Assembly (NCBI GenBank): GCA_002070905.1
Contig: MWEF01000007.1
Location: 1-61,054 of the forward strand
Origin: Tenericutes bacterium ADurb.Bin087
Lineage (GTDB): Bacteria; Bacillota_I; Bacilli_A; RFN20; CAG-826
Reading direction: 5' to 3'
Length of the DNA: 61,054 nt
Below are positions 26,517 to 34,236 of this stretch, one piece after another. Both the position numbers and the translations under genes were made by a program. How positions within the stretch are numbered: position 1 is the first letter of the stretch; each line of letters starts with the position of its first letter. The notes under the pieces were generated by a model. It saw only the letters and a list, made by a program, of their open reading frames with translations, did no database searches and had not been told where the DNA came from.

Positions 26517-27146
26517 CTTTTTATTTGGTTCTTTACAAATGTCCACAAGCGGACATTTTTTACATAGCGGACTTTGTGCTTTACAAAAATACCGACCAAA
26601 ATGAATCATTTGGTGATGCGTTTTTATATATCTTTCTTTAGGTAAAACTTTACGTAACTTCGCTTCGATGATAGTTACATCATCACTAAACTTAGCAAAA
26701 CCAAGGCGACGCGCTATTCGTGAAACATGAGTGTCCACGGCAATTTCGGGAATGTTAAAGAGTTCAGCGCGTACAACATTCGCGGTTTTAACTCCAACAC
26801 CAGGTAATTTTAAAAGCTCTTCTTTAGCACTAGGAACAACTCCGTTATGATGTTCATTAAGTAAATGAATTAAATTATACACATGTTTTGCTTTGTTGCG
26901 ATACAAGCCAAGTGTTTTAAAATACGCGGCAAATTGTGCTTCTTTTACATTTAATAAGCTTTCAAAAGTTGGATACTTTGCAAATAATTTTCGCGTAACA
27001 TTATTAACCGCTACATCAGTTGATTGTGCGCTTAAAACAACAGCAATAAGCAGTTCATAATCTTTTGTGTATTCTAACTCACCTTTAGCGTCACTATATT
27101 CTTTATCAAGAAAGGCGAGTATTCTTTCTTTATTCGCTTTCGTCAT
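26511..27146 (-). CDS. nth: endonuclease III (DNA glycosylase/AP lyase)
   Basis: Nth removes oxidised pyrimidines and cuts the abasic site. The 211-residue protein has the helix-hairpin-helix LLKLPGVGVKTANVV with the catalytic Lys, the later catalytic Asp in VDTHVSRIARRLGF, and a C-terminal 4Fe-4S motif C-x6-C-x2-C-x5-C (CKAQSPLCKKCPLVDIC). The length is normal. It overlaps dnaD by 17 bases, the dnaD-nth pairing seen in Bacillus. Confidence 0.97.
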   Translation of the reverse strand: MTKANKERILAFLDKEYSDAKGELEYTKDYELLIAVVLSAQSTDVAVNNVTRKLFAKYPTFESLLNVKEAQFAAYFKTLGLYRNKAKHVYNLIHLLNEHHNGVVPSAKEELLKLPGVGVKTANVVRAELFNIPEIAVDTHVSRIARRLGFAKFSDDVTIIEAKLRKVLPKERYIKTHHQMIHFGRYFCKAQSPLCKKCPLVDICKEPNKKL

Positions 27147-27777
27147 CTTGGGCTTTTTTATTCACTTCTTCAAGTGTGTCCTTGATGTTTTTTCGATATG
27201 AATCACTTTGGGCACTTTTACCTTCAAGCGCATAATCCACAGCAGTCGATAATTTAAGTAGCGCCTTATCAATAGCGCGAATGTTATAGCGTTTACGTTT
27301 CATTGTTTGGTCAAGTGCTTCTTTAATCATTGTGATGTTATAACCATAATTAAACCAATCATTAATCGTTTGCAGTTCTACTGCTGAAAGTGAACGGCCA
27401 AAAGCATTTTGAATAAAGGCATAAACTTCTTCAACTTGTGAACTAAATTCTACTGTCGAATTTTCTTTATTCTTTTCATAATCTAACACGAAAAGTTCTT
27501 GTAATTTATTTCGTAACGGATTAAGTGAAGTAACCATTTTCCCGTTTCTAGTCGTAAATTCAATTAAACCTTTACTAACAAGACGAACCATTGCTTCGTC
27601 AATCACTTTGATATCAATATTTGATTGAAGATTAATTAAATCAGGAGTAATAAATTCTGTTTCTTTTTGTTGTAAGTGCTCAATAAAAAGAATGATTACA
27701 AGTTCTGTTTCATTGATACGGAGCTCTTTGTAATATTCAAAAAGCATAAAGCGAAAATCTAGCGCCTTATTATACAC
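27130..27777 (-). CDS. dnaD: DnaD-domain replication initiation protein
   Basis: DnaD helps load the replicative helicase and binds DNA in low-GC Gram-positives. The 215-residue protein has an N-terminal winged-helix region (about 1-100) and a C-terminal DnaD/DnaB_2 domain. That domain reads FGRSLSAVELQTINDWF (residues about 131-147), then MIKEALDQT and YNIRAIDKALLKL. A charged tail follows. The first codon is GTG, overlapping the glmS end; an ATG ten codons later is an alternative and neither has a strong SD, so the start is uncertain. Confidence 0.9.
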   Translation of the reverse strand: MYNKALDFRFMLFEYYKELRINETELVIILFIEHLQQKETEFITPDLINLQSNIDIKVIDEAMVRLVSKGLIEFTTRNGKMVTSLNPLRNKLQELFVLDYEKNKENSTVEFSSQVEEVYAFIQNAFGRSLSAVELQTINDWFNYGYNITMIKEALDQTMKRKRYNIRAIDKALLKLSTAVDYALEGKSAQSDSYRKNIKDTLEEVNKKAQDDESE

Positions 27778-29557
27778 TACGATCTTTAACCGCCTTTGTT
27801 AAATTACGTGGCTTATCAACATCACGTCCTAAGTTAACTGCACAATAATAAGCAAGATACTGCGCGAATACTGCAAAGGTGATTGGACTATGATAACCCT
27901 TAATTGGGTTTGAAATAATAAAGCTATCACCATCATGATTAAATGGCGCAAGTGAGCATACAATTACATTAGCTTTACGATCACGCATTTCTCTAATAAC
28001 TTCCCGCGTTGCTGCTACAGTTAAACTATCACTAATAAAGAAGATAACTGGTGTATTTTCTTCAATAAGCGCAATTGGGCCATGCAGCATTTCTCCGCCC
28101 TGATAAGCTTCAGCATGAATATAGCTAGTTTCTTTTAATTTAAGTTGTGCTTCTACAGCAACATCATAGTCAAACCCGCGCCCTAAGAAAAAGACGTCGC
28201 CTGACTTATAAATTTGATCGGCAATTGCCTTAATCGTATCACGACGCGAGATAATGTTATAGAGCGCTTCAATAACTCTTTCTAATGCTGCAATTGTCGT
28301 AATTTTATTTACTAAGCGCGCGTAAAGCAAAGAAAGAAGTGTAATTTGCGCGATATAAGCCTTTGTACTAGCAACACTAACTTCTGTACCAGCGTGTAGT
28401 AATAAGCGATAATCCGCTGATTGATAAAGTGTAGAAATTTCAACATTAGTAATTGCTAAAACATCAGCGCCATATGCTCTAATTGTGCGTAAACATTTAA
28501 GAATATCCGCTGTTTCACCTGATTGTGAAATTAAAACATATAATGTGTCTTCACCTGATTGATACGGATAAAAAATCCATTCACTAGCGATGAAAACGTC
28601 AACTTTCTTATTAAAGTTTCGTAGATAACGTTGTCCCACTAAAGCGGCATTGTAACTAGTACCAGCCGCAATAAAGACAATCGTTCCCGCATCAATAATT
28701 CGTTTAATAAGCCGGTCATCAAACCGATATTTCGTTCCATCAAAGTAATTGTTGATAAGGCGACGAATAACACCAGGAGCTTCTTCAATTTCTTTAAGCA
28801 TATAGTGTGGATAATCACCTAACTCAAGTGTTTTTTCACTAACTGACACTTCGGTAAAAGACGGTTTTCTTTGTTTAAGTTTGCCGTCATATAAAACCAT
28901 ATTATCACTTGTTAAATAGCCTAACTCTCCGTCATTTGGATAATAATATTCATCGGCTTGATCGGCAATTGGGGTGTAATCTGTACAAATGACCATCCCG
29001 TCATGATTCTTTCCAATAATGAGCGGAACACCATTTTTAGCAAAAAATATTTTCTTACAATTACCGTTAAAGACAGCAAGCAAGGCATAATCACCTTCTA
29101 GTTGTTGCATAGCGCGATGGAGTGCCCGTAGTGGGTCTTCGTTTTCAACAGCGCCGTCTTCAATTAAATTAGCGACAACTTCAACAGCGGAACTAGATCT
29201 AAAACTATATCCGCGTTTTACGAGTCGACGCTTAATCATTTGAATATTATCAATAAGCCCATTAACAACAAGGGTGACATAACCATTTTCACTAGAGAGC
29301 GGATAAACATTTTCAAGAACTTGATGCATGTATGTTGACCATCTAGTGTGAGCAATCCCCATATAACCATCAACTTCTTCCGGAATAAGTGTGACTAATT
29401 CATCTACTTTTCCTACTACACGATATAAATGTTGGCCTTCTTTATTGCAAAAAAGAACTCCTGTGGAGTCATCATCTTTGAACTGAAGTAAGTTTAACGC
29501 ACTTAACAGTTTCTCTTTTACACACGAATTACCAACTCTTCCTATAAATCCACTCAT
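27770..29557 (-). CDS. glmS: GlmS-like glucosamine-6-phosphate synthase with a disabled glutaminase site
   Basis: GlmS normally makes glucosamine-6-phosphate from fructose-6-phosphate and glutamine. This 595-residue homologue keeps the two SIS sugar-isomerase domains: GTSYNA, SQSGETAD (near residue 340), GTEVSVASTKAY, ETSYIHAEAYQGGE, the HGP motif and the C-terminal PRNLTK loop with its Lys. The N-terminal glutaminase fold is recognisable (IAHTRW, NG at 99-100), but the invariant Cys after Met is Ser (MSGFIG, codon AGT). The YRGYDSAG segment is lost, the His after RWAT is Tyr, the HPH His is Leu, and the Asp of ETDTEV is Ala. It may use free ammonia or act as another aldose-ketose isomerase. 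No glmS ribozyme is present in the 54-base upstream gap. Confidence 0.85.
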   Translation of the reverse strand: MSGFIGRVGNSCVKEKLLSALNLLQFKDDDSTGVLFCNKEGQHLYRVVGKVDELVTLIPEEVDGYMGIAHTRWSTYMHQVLENVYPLSSENGYVTLVVNGLIDNIQMIKRRLVKRGYSFRSSSAVEVVANLIEDGAVENEDPLRALHRAMQQLEGDYALLAVFNGNCKKIFFAKNGVPLIIGKNHDGMVICTDYTPIADQADEYYYPNDGELGYLTSDNMVLYDGKLKQRKPSFTEVSVSEKTLELGDYPHYMLKEIEEAPGVIRRLINNYFDGTKYRFDDRLIKRIIDAGTIVFIAAGTSYNAALVGQRYLRNFNKKVDVFIASEWIFYPYQSGEDTLYVLISQSGETADILKCLRTIRAYGADVLAITNVEISTLYQSADYRLLLHAGTEVSVASTKAYIAQITLLSLLYARLVNKITTIAALERVIEALYNIISRRDTIKAIADQIYKSGDVFFLGRGFDYDVAVEAQLKLKETSYIHAEAYQGGEMLHGPIALIEENTPVIFFISDSLTVAATREVIREMRDRKANVIVCSLAPFNHDGDSFIISNPIKGYHSPITFAVFAQYLAYYCAVNLGRDVDKPRNLTKAVKDRSV

Positions 29558-29611
29558 AAAGATTCCCTCACTTTTGGTATTAATAGTTTACACTATTACG
29601 CAATGTAAATC

Positions 29612-30274
29612 TTATAATTTGTACATATTCATTAATTTTTTAAAGATATTTTGCTCTTGTTCTCCCACTTTTCGTATTTCAGCTTTAACTTTTTCTGGAT
29701 TTAGTTTTTTAACAAGATGCGCTAAATCACGAATCGCGTTCTCAGTTAAGGGGTCAATATTTAATTTAAACTTAGCAACAAATCGCAATGCCCGAATAAT
29801 CCGCAGCGGATCTTCTGCAAAACGGGTATAAGGATTGCCAATAACGCGTAAAGTATTTGTATCTAAATCTTTTAAGCCATCACAAAAATCAAGCACTCGA
29901 TAATTTTCATCAATATAAAGTGCGTTAATCGTAAAATCACGTCTAATATAATCTTTAGCGGGGTCTGTTACAAACTTTATATAAGCGGGGTGGCGACTAT
30001 CAATATATTCACCTTCTTCGCGCAAAGTTGTAATTTCCACATGTTCATCTTCATACTTTAAACTTACTGTCCCAAACTTTTCAAACCGATAATTTGCGTC
30101 AGGCAAAAATTCATGCATTTCCGTTGGTGTAGCGTCTGTCGCAAAATCATAGTCGTCGACCGGGTAGTTTAAAAGAAAATCACGGCTTGTCCCTCCAACC
30201 ATGTAGAGTTTAAAGCCGTGCTTGTTGAAAATATTAGCAATCTCGTCAAAAAACTCTAAATATGATTTCAACAT
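29612..30274 (-). CDS. cca: CCA-adding tRNA nucleotidyltransferase, short form
   Basis: The 220-residue protein has the class II nucleotidyltransferase head and neck. Motif A is GGTSRD (27-32) with the catalytic D41-x-D43, motif B is RRDFTINA, and motif D is EDPLRIIRALRF, followed by a short RNA-binding neck. The usual body and tail domains (full proteins are about 390-460 residues) are missing. The reading frame ends at a clean TAA with no coding remnant behind it. It may be a minimal CCA or poly(A) enzyme or a truncated gene. All four tRNA genes in this window encode CCA, so loss of full CCA addition could be tolerated except for repair. It lies between hup and glmS. Confidence 0.85.
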   Translation of the reverse strand: MLKSYLEFFDEIANIFNKHGFKLYMVGGTSRDFLLNYPVDDYDFATDATPTEMHEFLPDANYRFEKFGTVSLKYEDEHVEITTLREEGEYIDSRHPAYIKFVTDPAKDYIRRDFTINALYIDENYRVLDFCDGLKDLDTNTLRVIGNPYTRFAEDPLRIIRALRFVAKFKLNIDPLTENAIRDLAHLVKKLNPEKVKAEIRKVGEQEQNIFKKLMNMYKL

Positions 30275-30295
30275 ACTTCTCTAGCAAAGAGTTAT

Positions 30296-30568
30296 TTATT
30301 GAACTTTTTCTTTGAGAAGTTTTGAAGGTTTGAAAACGATAGTACGGCCGCTTGGAATAACAATTTCCGTACCGGTTTGTGGGCTAACGCCACGACGTTC
30401 TTTACGTTCTCTTGTTTGGAAAGTGCCAAAACCTGTAAGTTTTACATCTTCACCTTTCGCTAAGGTTTCGATGACTGTGTCACAAAATAAATTAATAATT
30501 TCTTCCACAGAACGCTTAGTAATCATAAGCTCATCGGCAATGGCAGCAATTATTTCTGCTTTGTTCAT
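30296..30568 (-). CDS. hup: HU-family DNA-binding protein
   Basis: HU bends and compacts DNA as a dimer. The 90-residue protein has the full family pattern: MNKAEIIAAIADE, GEDVKLTGFGTFQTRERKER, the DNA-binding arm with TGTEIVIPSG, and VVFKPSK-like VFKPSKLL. SD GGAG precedes the ATG, and a CTTTGT/ACAAAG hairpin (30584-30600) abuts the SD, possibly affecting translation. The gene follows der, the order seen in Bacillus. Confidence 0.97.
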   Translation of the reverse strand: MNKAEIIAAIADELMITKRSVEEIINLFCDTVIETLAKGEDVKLTGFGTFQTRERKERRGVSPQTGTEIVIPSGRTIVFKPSKLLKEKVQ

Positions 30569-30583
30569 ATTATTTTCTCACTC

Positions 30584-30600
30584 CTTTGTTTTTTACAAAG
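30584..30600 (-). promoter_or_regulatory. hairpin next to the hup ribosome-binding site
   Basis: CTTTGT and ACAAAG form a six-pair stem with a five-base loop directly before the GGAG of hup. A TATAAT lies about 15 bases further upstream. It may be a 5' stabiliser or a translational control element. Function is inferred only. Confidence 0.3.
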
Positions 30601-30724
30601 TAGCATAATTATATAATTTATACAAGAAATATTTAATATTTTATTGAAAATTATTGCGATGCCTTACGACTTTATTGATTTTTTTACACTTAAAACAACC
30701 CTAAAAATGAACAAATGTTTAATC

Positions 30725-32032
30725 TCATTTACGCTCACGGAATATAAATTTCAGTGGTGTACCATCGAACGGGAACGAGTCACGAATTTGATTTTCTAAG
30801 TAACGCTCATAAGAGAAATGTAGAAAAGCAGGGTTATTCACAAAGAACACAAATGTCGGTGGTTTAGTGCTTACTTGATTAGCGTAGTACACTTTTAAGC
30901 GACCGCCATTAAACACTGGCGGGTCATTATACAATTGAGCGCGATGGATAACTTCATTTAGTAAACTTGTCTCTACACGTCTACGATACGCTTCATTAAC
31001 ATAGTCAATTTGGTCAAAGATTTGATCTACTCGTTGTTTAGTTAAAGCACTAACAAAAACAATTGGAGCATATTCAACAAATTTAAATTCATTTCTAATT
31101 TTATTTGTCCATTCATTCATTGTTTTGTCGTCTTTAGTAATAGCGTCCCATTTATTAACAGCAATAATAATGGCCTTTTTTTCATCAACTGCATAACCAA
31201 CAACGTGTTTATCTTGTTCGCGAATACCCACAACAGCGTCAATGACAAATAAAATAATATCAGCTTTAGCAATCGCGCTGAAAGCCCGAAGCGCTGCATA
31301 TCTATCGACACTTTCATAAATTTTGCCACGCTTTTTTAGCCCAGCAGTGTCAATTACTACATAATTTTTATTGTTTCTAGTAAAAGGCGTATCAATCGCG
31401 TCACGCGTTGTCCCTTCAACATTTGTAACAATGACGCGTTCCCTATTTAGTATCGCGTTTACTAAACTTGATTTTCCGACATTAGGTTGGCCAATAACGG
31501 CAAAAGAAATTACATCCTCTTCATAATCATCTTTTTGTTCCGGTAATACTTTAATAATTTCATCAAGTAAGTCCCCAATCCCAATCCCGTGTTCACCACT
31601 GATAGCGATTGGCTCACCTAAGCCTAAACTATAAAAGTCATGGATGTAATGATGATGTTCAATTCCGTCAATTTTATTAACCGCAACGATAACTGGCTTA
31701 TTAGCGCGATATAGTAAATTAGCAATTTCACGGTCGTCGGTTGTAACACCAAGCGGACCGTCCCCAACATAAACAATAACATCCGCTTCTTCAATCGCAA
31801 TTTCAACTTGCGCTCTAATTTGTTCCTGGAATGCTGTCTTAGCAATTTCAATTCCGCCAGTATCAATAAGATTAAAGCGACGCGTTAACCACTCAGCACT
31901 TCCATAGAGCCGGTCACGGGTCACCCCGCGTTCATCATGAATTATCGCTCGTCTTTCACCGATGATACGATTAAAAACCGTTGATTTACCAACGTTTGGT
32001 GTTCCAACAATTGCCACAACTGGTAATGCCAT
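30725..32032 (-). CDS. der: ribosome biogenesis GTPase Der (EngA)
   Basis: Der is the essential double-GTPase needed for 50S subunit assembly. The 435-residue protein has GTPase 1 (GTPNVGKST at 10-18, DTGG, NKID) and GTPase 2 (GQPNVGKSS near 181, DTAGLKKRG, NKWD). A C-terminal KH-like domain ends PLKFIFRERK. The start overlaps the cmk stop by one base (TAATG). No obvious terminator follows before hup. Confidence 0.98.
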   Translation of the reverse strand: MALPVVAIVGTPNVGKSTVFNRIIGERRAIIHDERGVTRDRLYGSAEWLTRRFNLIDTGGIEIAKTAFQEQIRAQVEIAIEEADVIVYVGDGPLGVTTDDREIANLLYRANKPVIVAVNKIDGIEHHHYIHDFYSLGLGEPIAISGEHGIGIGDLLDEIIKVLPEQKDDYEEDVISFAVIGQPNVGKSSLVNAILNRERVIVTNVEGTTRDAIDTPFTRNNKNYVVIDTAGLKKRGKIYESVDRYAALRAFSAIAKADIILFVIDAVVGIREQDKHVVGYAVDEKKAIIIAVNKWDAITKDDKTMNEWTNKIRNEFKFVEYAPIVFVSALTKQRVDQIFDQIDYVNEAYRRRVETSLLNEVIHRAQLYNDPPVFNGGRLKVYYANQVSTKPPTFVFFVNNPAFLHFSYERYLENQIRDSFPFDGTPLKFIFRERK

Positions 32033-32706
32033 TATTTAACTCCTAATTTCTTATCAACGATCTTGATAATTTCAGCGACAACTTCATCAATTGATAAGTT
32101 GTCAGTATCTAACTCAATAGCGTCATCCGCCTTTTTAAGTGGCGCCATTGCTCTTGTTGAATCAATATGATCACGCATTGCTAGTTCTTTTTCAATATCT
32201 TCTAAACTAGTGGCAATCCCTTTTTCTAAATTTTCTAAGTATCGTCTTTTCGCCCGCACTGCAACAGAAGCGGTTTGAAATATTTTTACAAAAGCGTCTG
32301 GTAAAACATATGTACCAATATCACGGCCATCCATTACGACACTATTAACTTTAGCCATTTCCCGTTGTTGTTCAGTTAAAAATAAACGAATTTTGGGATA
32401 TGAAGCAATGTAGCTTACATTGCCTGAAACACTAGGTTCACGAATTGCTTTACTTACATCTTCACCATTAACAAAAACTTTATAATCAGCAGTTAACCTT
32501 ATCGTTACTTCAGGAATTAAACTATTTGATGCCGTTTCATCTTTTGGATCAACACCGCGTTTTAATACGTACCACGTAAAAGCGCGATACATAGCACCAG
32601 TATCGATATAGACAAAATTGTAATGATTCGCTACTTTTTTAGCAATTGTACTTTTTCCTGCTGCGGCAGGTCCATCAATAGCGATAGCAATATTATTTAT
32701 TCCCAT
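32032..32706 (-). CDS. cmk: cytidylate kinase
   Basis: Cmk phosphorylates CMP and dCMP in nucleotide recycling. The 224-residue protein has P-loop DGPAAAGKST (about 10-19), the substrate-binding DTGAMYRA, VSYIASYP and VMDGRDIGTYVLPDA. All are diagnostic for bacterial Cmk. It overlaps the small membrane-protein gene upstream by 14 bases and der by one base. The cmk-der-hup order resembles Bacillus apart from the missing rpsA-like gene. Confidence 0.97.
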   Translation of the reverse strand: MGINNIAIAIDGPAAAGKSTIAKKVANHYNFVYIDTGAMYRAFTWYVLKRGVDPKDETASNSLIPEVTIRLTADYKVFVNGEDVSKAIREPSVSGNVSYIASYPKIRLFLTEQQREMAKVNSVVMDGRDIGTYVLPDAFVKIFQTASVAVRAKRRYLENLEKGIATSLEDIEKELAMRDHIDSTRAMAPLKKADDAIELDTDNLSIDEVVAEIIKIVDKKLGVK

Positions 32707-33013
32707 ATATTAAAATCATGAAAATAATACCAGCAATAATAAGGAGCAATACGATAATAGCTAGCCCATATAATATGCCTATTGGTCCTTTTTTTACTGC
32801 GCTTTCTTTATTTTCATTTTTCCTTTCATATTCACTAAGTAAAGCTTCAGCCTTTGTCAGCGGTGGTGTTTCAGTCTTTTTAATAGGAGTATTTTCAGCT
32901 TGTTTTTTCCGTGATTCACGCATTTTTTGTTCAACTTCAAAATCATTCGTAATACTCTCACGATATTTTGCCCAGTACTCTACTCTCGTTTTACTTTCTC
33001 TACGCTTTGCCAT
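32693..33013 (-). CDS. small tail-anchored membrane protein of unknown function
   Basis: This 106-residue protein has a highly charged, Lys/Glu-rich N-terminal 75 residues and a single hydrophobic segment (about 77-102, GILYGLAIIVLLL core) followed by GNK. It is probably tail-anchored with its bulk in the cytoplasm. I do not recognise a family. It overlaps cmk and so is probably coexpressed with it. No SD is visible before the ATG, and a TATAAA lies close upstream, so the transcript leader may be very short. Confidence 0.6.
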   Translation of the reverse strand: MAKRRESKTRVEYWAKYRESITNDFEVEQKMRESRKKQAENTPIKKTETPPLTKAEALLSEYERKNENKESAVKKGPIGILYGLAIIVLLLIIAGIIFMILIYGNK

Positions 33014-33087
33014 ACTGTATTTATAATAATATAAATATACATAAAATGCTTACACGACAATTTTATAATTATCGTTTCCAATATGAT

Positions 33088-33116
33088 TTGAATTGATACT
33101 CTCAAATAGTTATAAT
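33088..33116 (+). promoter_or_regulatory. ferredoxin promoter
   Basis: TTGAAT (33088-33093), 17-base spacer, TATAAT (33111-33116), about 20 bases before the AGGAGG and the ATG of the ferredoxin gene. A near-consensus promoter. Confidence 0.8.
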
Positions 33117-33137
33117 ATTATTCATCAGGAGGAAATT

Positions 33138-33332
33138 ATGGCAAAAAAAGTTAAACTCGATAAAGATTTATGTATTAGTTGTGGCGTTTGTAACGCAGTT
33201 TGTCCTTCCCTTTTCGATTGGGATGATGACGGAAAACTCAAAGCTCTCGTTGAAGAAGTTCCAGCAGATTTAGAAGATGCTGCAGCTGAAGCCGAAGCTT
33301 CGTGTCCAACTGGTGCAATCACCGTCGAATAA
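33138..33332 (+). CDS. fer: 4Fe-4S ferredoxin
   Basis: This 64-residue monocluster ferredoxin resembles Bacillus Fer. The motif CISCGVCNAVCP supplies three ligands with spacing C-x2-C-x2-C, and the fourth is in SCPTGAI near the C-terminus; an extra Cys before Pro could be a spare ligand. The protein is very acidic (Asp/Glu-rich middle). The start at 33138 follows AGGAGG and is preferred to an in-frame ATG 15 codons upstream. It is monocistronic with its own promoter and a shared terminator. It is a likely electron carrier; the partner enzymes are not in the window. Confidence 0.93.
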   Translation: MAKKVKLDKDLCISCGVCNAVCPSLFDWDDDGKLKALVEEVPADLEDAAAEAEASCPTGAITVE

Positions 33333-33352
33333 GTTAAGAGAATTAAAAAAAT

Positions 33353-33377
33353 ACCAGCAGCCACTTCGGGTGCTGGT
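33353..33377. terminator. bidirectional terminator between fer and ribU
   Basis: ACCAGCA pairs with TGCTGGT, with an A-run on the left and a T-run on the right. It can therefore end both rightward fer and leftward ribU transcripts, which converge here. Confidence 0.88.
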
Positions 33378-33386
33378 TTTTTTATG

Positions 33387-34046
33387 CTAATAAAACTGAT
33401 TTATAAAGCGACTAATTCGTTTATATACAACGAGTGTTAGTCCGCCGATAATTGTATTTTTAATAATATTAAAAGGGATGACCCATAAAATAAATTGCTC
33501 TGGTGTAAAAGCCCCATATTTATTACTTAATCTCATTGCCATTTTACCGTTAAAAAACATTTCATTGTAAAGATGATAAATAACGAAGTAATTGGCAAGA
33601 CTGCTAACTAAAATTTGCGCAATAAAGGCGATGCCTAAACCAATAAGCGCCCCTTTGAAAGTCCGCCGATATTTATATATGATTGTGGCAGTAAGGACAA
33701 AGCTCGATGAATATATAATATCAGCGACTTCACCGACCATTGCAGTTGATGACATCGGTAGTTTTACTAGAAACCTCACTAATAACACAAGGAATCCGCT
33801 TAAAGGCCCGTAAGCAAAGCCGGCAATAAGTGCAGGAATTTCACTAAAATTAATTTCTAAAAAATTAACAAGCGGGAAAATTGGGAACACAAACGGGGGA
33901 ACTTTAGTAATATAAAGTAAGACTGAAATAGCGGCAAATATTGCCGTACCAGCGACAGTAACTGTTCTTCTGCGTTTACATTTTTGTTGTGCATTAGTTT
34001 CTAAATTATCATTTTGACAATTGGTGTTATTTTTCTCTTTTTCCAT
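33387..34046 (-). CDS. ribU: riboflavin transporter, ECF S-component RibU
   Basis: RibU binds riboflavin in the membrane and works with the shared ECF energy-coupling module, which is not in this window. The 219-residue protein has five or six hydrophobic helices after a charged 25-residue N-terminus. The motif FLEINFSEIPALIAGFAYGP and the following FLVKLPMS resemble other RibU proteins. An FMN riboswitch with its own terminator sits directly upstream, which strongly supports flavin specificity. A single-gene operon ends at the bidirectional terminator. Confidence 0.92.
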   Translation of the reverse strand: MEKEKNNTNCQNDNLETNAQQKCKRRRTVTVAGTAIFAAISVLLYITKVPPFVFPIFPLVNFLEINFSEIPALIAGFAYGPLSGFLVLLVRFLVKLPMSSTAMVGEVADIIYSSSFVLTATIIYKYRRTFKGALIGLGIAFIAQILVSSLANYFVIYHLYNEMFFNGKMAMRLSNKYGAFTPEQFILWVIPFNIIKNTIIGGLTLVVYKRISRFINQFY

Positions 34047-34074
34047 AAAAAATAGCCCTCTCTATTCAGGGCTA
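34047..34074 (-). terminator. riboswitch-controlled terminator before ribU
   Basis: TAGCCCT pairs with AGGGCTA around an eight-base loop, followed by six T immediately before the ribU ATG. The right arm includes the GAGAGG that would act as SD. The hairpin can therefore stop transcription and hide the SD when FMN is bound. Confidence 0.8.
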
Positions 34075-34088
34075 CACATAAAAGAAAC

Positions 34089-34195
34089 AACTTCTTCCAT
34101 CCAGACTTTAACTGTCGCCACTAGAATTTCACTAGTTCAGCTTGCGCTCGCGGGGTATACCGCCGGTGGGGACTTTCACCCCGCCCTGAAGTACT
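34089..34195 (-). promoter_or_regulatory. FMN riboswitch (RFN element)
   Basis: The leftward RNA contains the conserved RFN pieces in order: CTTCAGGGCGGGGTGAAAGT, CCCCACCGGCGGTA, GCGAGC and AAAGTCTGGATGGAAGAAG. The outer arms CTTC and GAAG close helix P1. It controls the riboflavin transporter gene through the downstream terminator hairpin. Confidence 0.96.
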
Positions 34196-34198
34196 TTT

Positions 34199-34227
34199 AT
34201 AATAGTAGTTATCGGTAATAAATTCAA
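34199..34227 (-). promoter_or_regulatory. ribU promoter
   Basis: Minus-strand TTGAAT (34222-34227), 17-base spacer, TATTAT (34199-34204). The inferred start lies at the first base of the RFN element. The promoter abuts the parB stop at 34237. Confidence 0.7.
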
Positions 34228-34236
34228 GATAAATGA

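Noticed and set aside
29558-29611. glmS ribozyme upstream of the glmS homologue
   Set aside because: The gap to cca is only 54 bases and shows none of the conserved ribozyme core.
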